Part shown: positions 53,823 through 64,000 of the stretch, piece after piece
Position numbering within the stretch: the stretch's first letter is position 1
How the letters are laid out: each line of letters begins with the position of its first letter
From: Otis tarda
Taxonomy: Eukaryota > Chordata > Aves > Otidiformes > Otididae
DNA length: 64,000 nucleotides
Reading direction: 5' to 3'
NCBI GenBank assembly: GCA_026413225.1
Contig: CM048556.1
Coordinates: forward strand, 22,173,115-22,237,114
Position numbers and translations under genes: made by a program
The notes under the pieces: generated by a model
The model's database searches: none
Seen by the model: the letters and a program-made list of their open reading frames with translations, nothing else
Told to the model about the DNA's origin: nothing

Positions 53823-56800
53823 ATGGGAAAGAGAGTGGCTGTCGTGCTGGCTGGCTGCGGGGTGTACGACGGGAGCGAGATCCACGAGTCTTCCGCTGTG
53901 CTGGTGCATCTCAGCAGGGAGGGGGCACAGGTAAGAGGCACGCTGGCAGGCTCCTGCCCCTTCTCTGGCTCCTCTCGCCCTGCTCTGCTCCGCAATCTCT
54001 CTCCCTTGCAGAAGGTACTTTAAGGAGCTTTGCAGCTTGCTGGGCAAACCACGAGCTCTCCGTTGCTGCTAGGGTAACACGAGCGACGGGAGTCAAAGCA
54101 AACAGCACAGCGCAGGAGCTGCTACAGCCAGCGCGGAGAACGCCCTAGTCTCTGCCCTGCTCTCGCAGCTTTGCCGTACGAGGGGATTGGCTCGATGCTC
54201 TGTGTTGAGCTTATCCAAACTCTGAAACAAACTTTCCTAAACGCCTTCTCTATTCTTTTTGGCTGGCACTTCCTCTTTTCTGCTCAGATATTTCTGTTTA
54301 AAAGACTACTATTGGTTTTTGCTGTTTGACATATACATCTTTTTAAAACCCTGAAGATTTTAACTGAAAATAGACAAGTTCTTGTGTCTTGAACTCAAAT
54401 AGCGGTAAAAAAGGCGACCCTCAGGCAGCCGCTCTAATATCCCATTAGTCATGACAGCCACTCAGCGAGACTGGAGAAGGAGGGAGAGCAGCCCTACGGA
54501 ACACTACGCTCAGCTCTGAGCCACCCGCAAATCCGAGTGAGAGCCGTTCTCCAGGGAGTCGGAATTGCTCTATTAAATACAAAGGCACAGTGGTGATGTA
54601 CCTGTGCTGCGGAGCCATCCCACCTAATTCTAAAGCCTTCAAAGTGTGCATTCTCTGTTCAGCTTAAAGCTGAGACTTATCCAGTCCTTTCCTCCACTGG
54701 CTGTAATTCTGATGCTTCTCTCCCAGAGCTGTTGCTTCCCTCCTGCCTCACGCTGAACGGGCAGGCTCAGAGCATCATCCCTTGATCGGCAGGGACCTCT
54801 AGTGTAGGAAACTCGGGCAGTATTTCCTCTGCCTCCCCTTTTTATTTTTCAGTCCTGCTTTGCCTAAGGAAACAAAGAGCAGAGCAGAGCAGAGCAGAGC
54901 AGAGTAGACTAGACTAGACTAGACTAGACTAGACTAGACTAGACTAGACTAGAATATTTCAGTTGGAAGGGGAATGATTGTCTAGGCCGACTGCCTGACC
55001 ACCTCAGGGCTGCCCAAATGAAAGCACGTTATCAAGGGCTCTGTCCAAATGCCTCCTAAACACTGCCAGGCTTGGGGCATCAACCGCCTCTCTAGGAAGC
55101 CTGTTCCAGTGTTTGACCACCTTCTTGGTAAAGAAATGCGACCTAACGCCCAGTCTAAACCTCCCCTGGCACAGCACGCATCCCATCTTCCCACGCATCC
55201 TATCCCTATTCCTCTCCACGTCCCCTCCTCAGGAAGCTGTAGAGCAATGAGATGCACCTCAGCCTCCTTTTCTCTAAACTAGACAAACCCAAAGTCCTCA
55301 GCCGCTCCTGACAGGACGTGTTTTCCAGCCCTTTCACCAGCTTGGCTGCCCTCCTCTGGACACTTTAGAGTACCATCACATCCTTCTTAAACTGTGGAGC
55401 CCTGAACTGCAAAGGTTTTACACTCCCAAAATCTATTGCCCATCTGTTAGCCACCCCCCACCCTTTAACTAATGTGAGTCTGAACCAGTACTGAAGGAAG
55501 GGGAAGCATTTTCCAGAAAAACAAATACTCAGTCTTTAGGAAAACAGTGGCTGGGGAGAAGAAACTCAAAGTCCTGTCTTTGAGAGAGGTGTGTGGTTTG
55601 ACAGCAGCTTGCTGGGTGGTCAGCACCCGTAGGGGATGACCAGCTTTGTGGGGGCAGCTGGGGCAGGGCAAATGCCTGAAGGATAACAGAACTTTTCCCC
55701 TCCTTCCCAGGCAGAGGTTTATGCTCCTGATGTTGACCAGATGCATGTGGTGGACCACGTGAAAGGACAGCCAACTCAGGAGAAGCGCAACGTGCTAGTT
55801 GAAAGTGCCAGAATAGCCAGAGGCAACATCAAGGACCTAGCGAAGCTGGACGTCAAGGGGCTGGATGCCCTAATCATTCCAGGTAGGACGGCACACGGGG
55901 TCTGCATGCCCAAAGTTTTGGGAACAGCTTAGATACGTGTAAGCCTTGAATGACATGGGATTCATGGGCTGGAGAGGAACTGTACAGAGCCACTGGGGAA
56001 GAAGACGGGCTAGAAACAGGGACTGGAAGGACAGACATCTTCCATCTGCGCTGGCACCAGCATGCCAGCTTGGGCTTATATTAAAAGAGCACATGGCAAT
56101 GCAGAAGCTTATCCCGAGAGGAGAGGGCAGATAACTGCTAATTGAATTATCCTCTGTACCATCTACTGAGCTTTTTTTTTACTGGATGTAAAACTATCTC
56201 CTCCCTCACCAACATGCCTACCTCCTTATCAGGAGACAAAAAGGCTGGGACAGAGAGGGAGTGACTCAAAAACGGAAAGCTTGGTCAGTCTGGCAATTCA
56301 TCTTTAGTGAAAGTATGACCACGTGATTTCAGCGGGGATGGATTAGGCCTGGAGCAAGGATTAAGAGACAAGTGGAAACCTGTCAGCATGTTCTATCAGA
56401 ATTCAGAAGAGAATTCATGGGTGAAACACAGTACCCAACAGAGCACTGATACCGCTCTGCAACAAAGGCGCTTTGATGTCTCACCTCCTGGCAGTCAGCT
56501 CACAAAGGCTCAGCCTGTCTGTTTTTAATTCTTTTATCAACATCGGATAAACGCTGCCATCCACCAAAACCATGTTAGCATTCTACCAAGTAATACCCCA
56601 GAAAAATATTGCCCTAGAGCACTAATCTTCTGGTCCAATCTGTTTCTATTTTCTCAGGTGGCTTTGGAGTGGCTAAAAACCTGAGTACTTGGGCCACCCA
56701 AGGCAAGAACTGCACGGTCAGCAAAGAGGTGGAGGGCGTCCTGAAGGCATTCCACGCTGCCAAGAAGCCCATTGGCCTGTGCTGCATTTCCCCCGTGCTG

Positions 56801-58095
56801 GCAGCCAAGATCTTCCCAGGCTGCGAGCTGACCGTGGGTCATGACACCGAGTGTGAGAAGTAAGTAACCCTGGAGTTCTGGTACTAAATCACACCATGAA
56901 CGTCACAGAGCCAGCAATGCCTCCCCAGTGTATGTAGCACCCTGTCCCAGCTGTCCTGCCCGGACAGTTAAATTCTTGCCACAGGTTGAACATTGTTTCT
57001 GAGAATGAATGATCCATGTCAAGCATTTATTAAATCAACCTTGGCTGATAAATTCAATAATCAAGAGTTTTTGAACAGCACCCCTTGTACTGATGTACAT
57101 GTACGTACATGTTCCTCTACATATGTCTGCTGTCAAAATTAGAAATCTGATTTTCCTTTCAACAAGTTTCTGTAATGGGAGTATTTTACCAGAGGGGGAA
57201 CAAGAGACTGCAAGAATTGCAAAGGAGTAAGTCAGATTTGGAGTCAGGGAGACGTTCAGATTTCTGGAAAGGAGGAATGAAAAGTACCTGGGAGAATTAT
57301 TTTACTATTTGTCAGCAGATGAGAGGGCACGCTGTACCAGCGGATTTGTTTGTGTATTTGTGTGCTTCTTTCCACAACTCTGATGGCTTAGAATAAGACA
57401 CTTTATTTTAAATACAATCTTACATTTGCCTCCTCAATGCTCACAGCACTCACACTATCTCATGCACCTCTTGGTCCCAGAGCAGGAAAGACACCAGACC
57501 AGCGTTAAGCAGATCCTAAGCAGGATCAGGATGACTTGGCCATGTTATGTTACTCCTATGGGAAAGCTGTGAGGGAATTCCCTCAACGGCAGGGAAGGAA
57601 CTATGATGGCTCAAGCCAGGAAGGGCTAGGAAGTAAAGCCACTTGTTGGAAGCTGGTGAAAAAAGTCCCAAACCGAAACACAAAGTCTGGGGTGGGCAGA
57701 GTTAAGTAGAGGAACATCTGTAGTGAAACATCAAGGTCTTATTTTGGCTTTACTTCAGATTTTTAACTCACTGTATTCTGTAGGTTTTCTTAGTTCGACC
57801 ATCCATCTCCGTAATGAACAAACTTCTCACTCTATGCTTTCGTCAAATCGCTGCGTCATGACAGCTTCCTCACATAGGGTTTATTCTCTCTTCTTCTTGT
57901 AGATGGCCGTATGCAAAGACAGCTGAGACCATGAAGGAGCTCGGCTGCAAGCACGTGAACAAACACGTCACTGAAATCCACGTGGATGTGAAGAACAAGC
58001 TGGTGACCACCAGCGCCTTCATGTGCAACGCCCCGATTCACGAGATCTACGACGGCATTGGAAAAATGGTCAAAGAAGTGGTCAGGCTTGCCTGA
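53823..58095 (+). CDS. GATD3: GATD3/ES1-like protein (glutamine amidotransferase class 1-like, DJ-1/PfpI superfamily)
   Basis: Four exons: 53823-53930, 55711-55882, 56658-56859, 57903-58095. In phase they give 224 residues covering the whole GATD3 (C21orf33/ES1) domain. Matching blocks are [79 protein letters not shown] and [25 protein letters not shown] is the nucleophile-elbow segment of the superfamily. Human GATD3 carries an N-terminal mitochondrial presequence. This protein starts directly at the first beta strand ([11 protein letters not shown]), so it is predicted to be cytosolic unless an upstream exon exists. The TATA box just upstream argues against one. The gene is head-to-head with gene B. 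The activity of vertebrate ES1 is poorly known; bacterial relatives (ElbB) have been linked to glyoxalase-like activity. It is probably a paralogue of the chromosome-21-type GATD3. Confidence 0.92.
54875..54953. repeat. (AGAGC)n and (TAGAC)n microsatellite at the CR1 tail
   Basis: About four to five AGAGC units run into about nine to ten TAGAC units. The second array abuts the end of the CR1 3' UTR, so it probably grew from the short terminal repeat of the element. Confidence 0.93.
54890..55400 (-). mobile_element. CR1 LINE 3' fragment with terminal pentanucleotide repeats
   Basis: Read on the minus strand, this contains the final part of CR1 ORF2 (residues like [31 protein letters not shown]), then a short 3' UTR. 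It ends in a (TCTAG)n run and a (CTCTG)n run at 54880-54952. It is 5' truncated, lies in intron 1 of the GATD3-like gene, and runs antisense to it. The open frame is only the conserved ORF2 end. Confidence 0.88.
56950..57430. repeat. Direct repeat copy 1 (in last intron of the GATD3-like gene)
   Basis: About 480 bases closely resemble 59030-59513, in the same orientation. A long near-identical core includes 'agtcagggagacgttcagat' and 'ggaggaatgaaaagtacctg'. The right boundary falls at 'cttacatttgc' in both copies. Confidence 0.9.
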
Positions 58096-58607
58096 ACGCC
58101 ACAAAGCCCCAGCACCCATCTCCTCTGGAGTGCAGGCACTGAGCCTCCGATAACGTTCTTCCCTTTTACACCCACATGTCAACACGCAAACTGCTACTCA
58201 AACAGAGCTCTTCCCCCTCACCAGACCAGCCACCGCCTGGGGGCTGCTGAGGAGGGAGAACTCTGGAGCCATGGAAGCGGTGTTCTGCCAAGGACACACC
58301 ACCTACTGACAGCAAACTGGCAGTAACTGGTGTGCAGGCACGCATCGAGCTGGCATGCAGAAGCCAGGTTTCCACGGGGCTCAAACACAGCCGCTGTCTT
58401 TGGTTTGAGTGGCCGAGGGGTTGCCTGGGTCACATCAGCCATGACTGCGCTGTCCTGACATGTGCGTATCACATGCAACAGGAACTGGTCCCTTCCTGAC
58501 ATCCCTTCCACATCCACCTTTGCCAGGGCTTCAAAGCTCCCCTCATATCTCCTGCTCGCAGAGCAGAGGAACTCGTGGCAAAGGGAAGGTACACAGTTCT
58601 GCTACTG

Positions 58608-58613
58608 AATAAA
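58608..58613 (+). terminator. Polyadenylation signal of the GATD3-like gene
   Basis: AATAAA about 510 bases after the stop at 58095. It is a clear, isolated signal. Confidence 0.65.
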
Positions 58614-59029
58614 ACCTGACACTTTTTACATGGGCTGAATTCTCCTGTCATTTCTTTGCCTTTTACTCTGGATCAGGACATGCTTTTAGTGCTACTGGTT
58701 GGCCCACGAGTGGGGAAAATGATACAGGAAGAAGTCACCAGCAACAAATCCCCTTGTTTTGCCAGGATTTGTGAGAGCCCAGACTTGGGCATGAATGTCT
58801 CATCGAGGATGTTCACATCCCTCCATAGACCTTGCTGTAAGTTCTTCTGTGCAGAGCACCAGGACAGGCGAGTGTCACAAAACTCCTCGATTCAGCCACC
58901 AAAACTTTGTACCCCTCAGCTCTGTCACCCCTGAACAGCACCAGATCTCGGGCAGAGCGGGAGCACGACAGGCGTCTAGGCCGCTGTCCTGTATTTGGAA
59001 CTTGTGGCGAGGGCTTTAAAGGGACAATC

Positions 59030-59513
59030 TCAGCTATCCTGCCCAGATACCTGAAGTCTTGTGACGAGCTGCACGTTATTTCTGAGAACGAATGATCCAC
59101 ATCATGGTTTATTAAATTAACCTTGGCTGATAAACGCAGTGATCAAGAGTTTTTGATCAGTACCCCTTATCACTTCCATATTCCTCTACGTATGCCTGCT
59201 GACAAAACTAGAAATCTGATTTCCCTTTTAGCAGGTTTCTGTAACGGGGGTGTTTTACCGTGCAGGGGCACAAGAGACTGCAAGAATTGCAAAGGAATAA
59301 GTCAGATTTGGAGTCAGGGAGACGTTCAGATTTCTGGAAAGGAGGAATGAAAAGTACCTGGCAGATTGTTTTACTATTTGTCAGCAGCTGAGAGGGCACG
59401 CTGCACCAGCTGTACCAGCGGAGTGGTTTGTACGTTTGTATACTTCTTTCCACAACTCTGATGGCTTAATTTAAGACACTTTATTTTAAATACAATCTTA
59501 CATTTGCAGCCAG
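59030..59513. repeat. Direct repeat copy 2 (between the GATD3-like gene and CETN2)
   Basis: Second copy of the element at 56950-57430, about 2.08 kb further on. It includes TTTATT at about 59480, which on the minus strand is AATAAA and could serve as a CETN2 polyadenylation signal. No coding content or transposon motif was recognised. Confidence 0.9.
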
Positions 59514-60125
59514 TGAATATTCCTGCAAACATACAGGGCTCCCAGCAGCAGCACTGGTAACTCCCCGTCTTTTGCAAAGAGATTTCTGTAAATGTCCGAA
59601 GTGAATGCCAGTAAGGTAAGCTGCTGCAGTCTAGTTACTTTTCAGTTTAAAGAAAATACTGAAAAGAGGGAGAGGACAATCACCATAAGACAGAGTATAA
59701 AATCCTGACCCCTGAAAATCTGTCATATAAAGAGTTCGCTACAGCTGGGCTCAAACCAAACTTTCAACTGCTGTGAAACAGGCTTGACGCTACCTGGTTT
59801 TGAGTCCTCTCTTTACCAAACCGTAATCATTTGACACGGGGGTTTTAGTCAGAGAAGGATCTGAATACCATCACTGAAAGATGCGATTTGTGTGTGGAAA
59901 ACCAGGAGTGTAAACATCTCAGGAGCACAAACAAGCAACCACCTTGCTACATGTAAACAGGTCAGCAGCTGGTAACGGTTCACAAACACAAGTTTAAGGT
60001 CATCCACTTAAAAAAAAAATATTGTCCCATATTTTCGCTCATCTCAAAATAAATAAAAGACTGTAAAAAAAGTGAGGCACCTACCAAACGTACATACACA
60101 CGCGCACAAATAAATAAAACTCTGT

Positions 60126-61018
60126 TCAGTAAAGGCTGGTCTTCTTCATGATCCGCAAGAATTCTTGCTCGTTCACTTCTCCATCCCCATCTCTATCTGC
60201 TTCATCAATCATTTCCTGAAACACATTTGTATGCAGAAATTAGATGTGGATTAGACTAGGATTAGAATTGTTAGATTAATTCAGAATTAGAACCACTTTT
60301 TAGTAAATCATATTTCAGGGGACAGTGTGTGCTCAACATCACACTACTACGCTAGAGGGTATTTAATGAACTAGACGCTAATATGCTTTCATACATATCT
60401 ATTTAGATAAAAATCTGTGTAGAAAATGTTGTACTATAGGAACTGTCCTGGAAGAAACAAAGCGTTTGGAGCAGATTTGTTCATTTTACCTCACTGTAAC
60501 AAAATAAAGCTGCAATTTTACTTACGCAATTTCGCCAGCCGTGTATGCTTAACCGGTCTTTCATCTCATAATCCATTTCCCAACCACAAATTGACAGAAA
60601 CTCTTCCATTTCTGCCAGAGAGGGGGCGCAGATTGTCCAACAGTTCACGTGGAAAGATCCCACAGGGATCAAGATCCCCATTCCCTGCTCTGGCTGCTAG
60701 CTCTAGCCCTTCGCAGACCAGTCAGAGAGACGGCTCAGTTCTCCAGGCAGAAGGGGAATCAGACTGTGACTTCTTAAAGCCGGAGGCCTTAGCACAGCAG
60801 CACAAAGGAGGATCAGGCCCCCGCCGCGCCGGGAAGGGCGGCTGAGGCCCGCGGGACGGCGGCCGCCTCAGCCCCCAGCCCACACCGCGGCCCCGGGGCC
60901 GCTCCGCGCTGACAGCGGCCTCTCCCCGCAGCGCCGCAACCGTGGCGCCAGAGCGGAGCAGCGCGGGGCCCGGGTCTCCGTCCCGCCGGGCCAGGCCGGG
61001 CCTGGCCGCACTCACCAT
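60126..61018 (-). CDS. CETN2: Centrin-2; only first (ATG) and last exons recognisable
   Basis: The last exon, 60215-60126, encodes [19 protein letters not shown] followed by [10 protein letters not shown] and stop. This is the fourth EF-hand loop and the C-terminus of centrin-2, a calcium-binding centriole and nucleotide-excision-repair protein. Its acceptor (tttcag) is good. A likely first exon ends at 61016 with ATG directly followed by a GTGAGT donor, which fits my recollection that CETN2 exon 1 carries just the initiator codon. The roughly 140 residues between (EF-hands 1-3) are absent from the 800 bases separating the two exons. An unexplained open segment with a GTAAGT donor (60690-60526) lies there instead. 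The gene faces NSDHL head-to-head as in mammals. Either the assembly lost an internal segment or the copy is broken. Confidence 0.75.
60526..60690 (-). other. Unexplained open segment with splice donor inside CETN2
   Basis: The minus strand is open across this interval and ends at a strong donor (TTGC|GTAAGT) in phase 0, which would join the CETN2 last exon in frame. The encoded sequence (for example [20 protein letters not shown]) does not resemble centrin. It might be an alternative first exon or chance. Confidence 0.25.
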
Positions 61019-61700
61019 CCCGGCGGCCGGTGCCTCGGGCCGGCTCCAGTCCCGTCGGGCCGAGACTCAGTATCGCGCTTTCCCATTGGCTAACACCCTA
61101 CGCCGCTGCTATGGCAACCCTCTCTCCTATTTGGTGGAGAGCTGAGGGCGGGAGGCGCTTGGAGGATAGCTATTCGCTTACAAGTGGCTAGGGCGGGTTC
61201 AACAGGTGACTGACGGGGAAGCAGAGCCTCTCCGCCCTCCATCGACGCGATTGGCCGAAGGGAGGAGGCCGCGGGCCAATCAGCCAGCGACAGCCGGCTG
61301 GCGCGATGCTCAGCCCAGGGGCGCGCGGGAGGAGAAGCGGCGGCAGCCCGCGAGGTGGGCGGGGTCTGCCGGCAGCGCCCGCGCTGATTGGTGGGCGGGA
61401 GGGATGGGCGCGAGGCGGGGGCGGAGCCGGGCCGGGGGTAAGGGCGGGCTGCGGGAGGGGGCTGAGGGCGGCGGCGGCGTGAGGTGAGCGGGGAGGGGTC
61501 GGGGTGGGGGAGGCCCTGGGGGGCCAGGCTGGGCCTGCAGGGCTGTGGGGGGCCTGGGGTGAGGGAGGGGTCGTGGGGGCCGGGGAATTGGGGGGTGGGA
61601 GGCTGCGGAGGGGCTTGTGGGGAAGGAGGCTGAGGGTGGGGGAGGCCGCAGGGGGCTGCGGGCTGGAGAGGGGTGCGGGGGCTCAAAAACCTGCAGGGAA
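60780..61700. promoter_or_regulatory. CpG-island bidirectional promoter of CETN2 and NSDHL
   Basis: Very GC- and CpG-rich sequence spans both presumed start regions. It contains several CCAAT boxes in both orientations: ATTGG near 61084, 61250 and 61386, and CCAAT near 61276. There is no TATA box. This is the typical arrangement of a shared housekeeping promoter, and the same gene pair is head-to-head in human. Confidence 0.85.
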
Positions 61701-61719
61701 ACTGGAGCTGGAGCAGCTC

Positions 61720-62990
61720 AGAAATCGCATTTTGCAGTGGGGTAACGGGAGGCGTGGGGGCAGCTTTGGGTGGGTCACCCTGTGCCCATCCTTCCAACCG
61801 GCCCGGTGTTCCTGACTGGGCAGGCGCCAGTCCTGCCTTTTTCCTTGCCATTCCAAAGGGCTTTTCAGAAAAATAAAAAAAAATGAAAAGTGCTAGGCTG
61901 TGTGGCGCGCACGGTGAGCCTGTCCAACAGAGGTATGAGCTTGCATGAGGCGTGGTGCTGTGATGATTTCGTAGCGGCGCTGGTGTAGCTGTTCCTGGAT
62001 CTCGTCCGGCTGCGTTGGCGCTCGTGTCCGTGGAGCGAGATGGGTCGGAGAGCTGCTGTGGCTGGAAACCAACCCGGACAGAAAATGATGAGTTTTCAGC
62101 TGGCCATAGCCTTGATCCCTCTCAGTGCATGAACAGCAGGAGGCAGCGGGAAGCACTGACCAGGAATAAGGAGAATTAAATCACCCTCTAAAGCAGTTGT
62201 TTGTCATAGTGAGGGCTTAAAGTGACCATAAAGCCATCAGAAGTCTTTGTGTGCAGCTTGTCTTTATGTTGAAAACAGGTCTAAACAGGCACGTTGTCTT
62301 TTTCTGTCTTTCAATTACACCCCGCACAGTAGGATCCCAGCTGAGCTGGGAATTTTGTTTGCTATTCCTGGGAGGAAGAGCGTATTTTGATGAAACTGGT
62401 GGCATCAACAGCCTGTGATGTGAAAACTTGGAGAATCTCATTGCTGGCTCCCCACTCTTCGCTGATGGGCACCAGTTAGTGCTGGCATTTCTTCCGTGCT
62501 GTGTCTGCTGCTGCGGCGCAGGCAGGCGTGGTGCTGCCGAAATGCTTGAACTTCAGTTTTATTTGGTTGTTCCTCACACCCTTGAGCAACCACATTTTTG
62601 AAGAGGACGTTGTCAAAACCTGCAGTTGTGTTCATGTCATTTGGAGTATAAATGTTCAGACTCAAAGGAAGTACACAGAGCTAATACCAGCTGAAATAGG
62701 ACAGTGTCTTTGTTATCAGGGGTATTTTAATAGAATAAAATTGTGCCTCTGAAAAAGCTATGTCATGTCACTGTTACTCTTGCGCTGCTTATTTTGTTCA
62801 GCAGGACAGAGAAAATTGGCTCCTTCTTTACGTGCTTCTGCTTTGGTGTAATGGCTTCAAACTCTGATTTCCGTGACTAGAAATCTATTTTTGAAAAAGT
62901 TCAGTTTGTGTTACTGGTGTGCTTAAGAAACTTAAGTATTATGTTGTGAATAAAATAATATTCTCCTTTTTTTAAAGGAATCAAGTTGAT
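61720..62990 (+). other. NSDHL first-intron sequence
   Basis: From the end of the CpG island to the acceptor at about 62978 no coding exon is recognised on either strand. A non-coding first exon of NSDHL probably ends near 61483, where a GTGAGC donor follows 'ggcgtgag'. The exact transcript start cannot be seen. Confidence 0.4.
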
Positions 62991-63007
62991 AGTGAACCAT
63001 CTGAGAA

Positions 63008-63938
63008 ATGGCCACTCGCCTCAGATCGGTAAGCTGAGGAGTTAAACGATGTTATAAATGTGCACTAAAGGTTATTTTTATAGTCTGCTTCTCCTCACCA
63101 GTTAGAATAGTGTCCTTTACTTGGGCGAGTGGAAAACTATCATAGAGAAAAACCTGGACTATCTCATCTGTACTGGTAGAAAATGATTCTGATATTCAGA
63201 GCCAGACAGAGGGCGTCCTTCTGCTGCTGGAAAACTGGTTCAGCACATTGTAGTGCAGCGTGCGGTTCGGGTGCTCTCATTTTATGAAGAACACGCTGGA
63301 ACTAATGATTAACTAAAAGTGATAAGCCTTGCCTTTACCTGATTGCTTTCTTGGCTTGGAGAATGGTTTTGTCCTTGCTAACGGTGATGGTTTTAGTATT
63401 CTAAATTATCTGTGCCATGTGGCTGAAGTAAATTCTGTTTGCTTTACGGTCAGGGCAGAGTTTGTTGGAGCAAGTCCTCTTTTTCTTCCCTGCTATGTGA
63501 GCCACTTGGTTATGAGGCAGAGTCCTGCCGAACACAGACCAGCGTGTGAGGGTAGCATGATCATTAGTGTGTTTGAACTTTTAAGTTACTGTGGTAGCAC
63601 AGACATACTGAACGGTCTTTTGATGTCTGAAATTAGACTCCTCCAATTAAACCAGTTACTGACCAGTTATGCCAAAATCCAGCACATTAAGATCTCCGGA
63701 AGTTTAGATCAGTTTACTCGTGCAGTTTGTTGGGGTTTGTCTGCTTGCTGAAGTGCTTTACTCCTTGTCTCTGCAGGCTGATAAGAAATGTACAGTGATC
63801 GGCGGGTCAGGGTTCCTAGGCCAGCACCTGGTGGAGCGGCTCCTGGAGAAGGGTTACGCAGTCAACGTGTTTGATATTCAGAAGAGATTTGACAATGACA
63901 AAGTGAAGTTCTTCCTGGGAGACCTCTGTGACAAAGAG
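63008..63938 (+). CDS. NSDHL: Sterol-4-alpha-carboxylate 3-dehydrogenase, decarboxylating; N-terminal exons (3' end outside window)
   Basis: Two coding exons are present: 63008-63028 (MATRLRS) and 63777-63938, in phase, giving 61 residues. The second encodes [20 protein letters not shown], the Rossmann nucleotide-binding start of NSDHL, then [20 protein letters not shown] and [14 protein letters not shown] removes the C-4 carboxyl group in cholesterol synthesis at the ER and on lipid droplets. The N-terminal leader here is only about 11 residues before the beta strand, much shorter than in human NSDHL (roughly 35). The start chosen is the first ATG after a clean acceptor. The remaining exons lie beyond the window. 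Confidence 0.92.
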
Positions 63939-64000
63939 GTACAGACTAACAGCAGCTGGATAGAAAGGCTGGCTGTTTAAATAAATGTTCAAACAGCTTA

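Noticed and set aside
54982-55257. 91-codon and 71-codon minus-strand frames in the GATD3-like intron
   Set aside because: These are the conserved end of CR1 ORF2 in a truncated element, not a host gene.

Overview
The window is eukaryotic, vertebrate DNA, most likely from a bird. Genes have short introns with GT/AG borders. CR1-type non-LTR retrotransposon 3' ends occur at about 3.7-4.26 kb, 40.2 kb and 54.9-55.4 kb. The right edge carries the head-to-head CETN2/NSDHL pair known from human Xq28, which in birds lies on the chromosome 4A/4p block. A crocodilian or turtle cannot be excluded from sequence alone. No bacterial, viral, tRNA, rRNA or CRISPR feature was seen. All exon models come from manual reading of splice signals and recalled family sequences; no alignment or database search was run.

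Layout, left to right: (1) 0.2-5.3 kb, + strand: the last seven exons of an EXOC1 (Sec3)-like exocyst subunit. (2) 7.8-9.4 kb, +: GLOD5, a small glyoxalase-fold protein. (3) 10.74-11.02 kb: a GC-rich minisatellite. (4) 13.5-18.8 kb, -: an ACOD1/IRG1-like cis-aconitate decarboxylase with all six reported active-site residues, preceded by a TATA box and CRE-like and NF-kB-like sites. (5) 22.7-31.5 kb, +: gene 'A', 874 codons, with three successive six-helix blocks (at least two resembling SatP/YaaH/GPR1/FUN34 carboxylate transporters) followed by a YrdC/Sua5 (threonylcarbamoyl-AMP synthase-like) domain. (6) 31.9-41.8 kb: a gene-poor interval with an ATATT microsatellite. (7) 43.0-50.4 kb, -: gene 'B', 876 codons, a diverged paralogue of A with the same architecture. 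(8) 53.8-58.1 kb, +: a GATD3/ES1-like DJ-1/PfpI-fold protein without a mitochondrial presequence. (9) 60.1-61.0 kb, -: CETN2, of which only the ATG exon and last exon are recognisable. (10) from 61.4 kb, +: the start of NSDHL in a shared CpG-island promoter.

The notable part is the central block. An itaconate-synthase-like gene lies head-to-head with a multi-repeat carboxylate-transporter-like/YrdC fusion. That gene converges on a second copy of the fusion, which is head-to-head with a GATD3-like gene. Three of these four genes have TATA-box promoters with nearby kB, CRE or AP-1-like sites. I propose this as a candidate inducible small-acid or immunometabolic gene cluster. The architecture is read from sequence; the joint function is inference.
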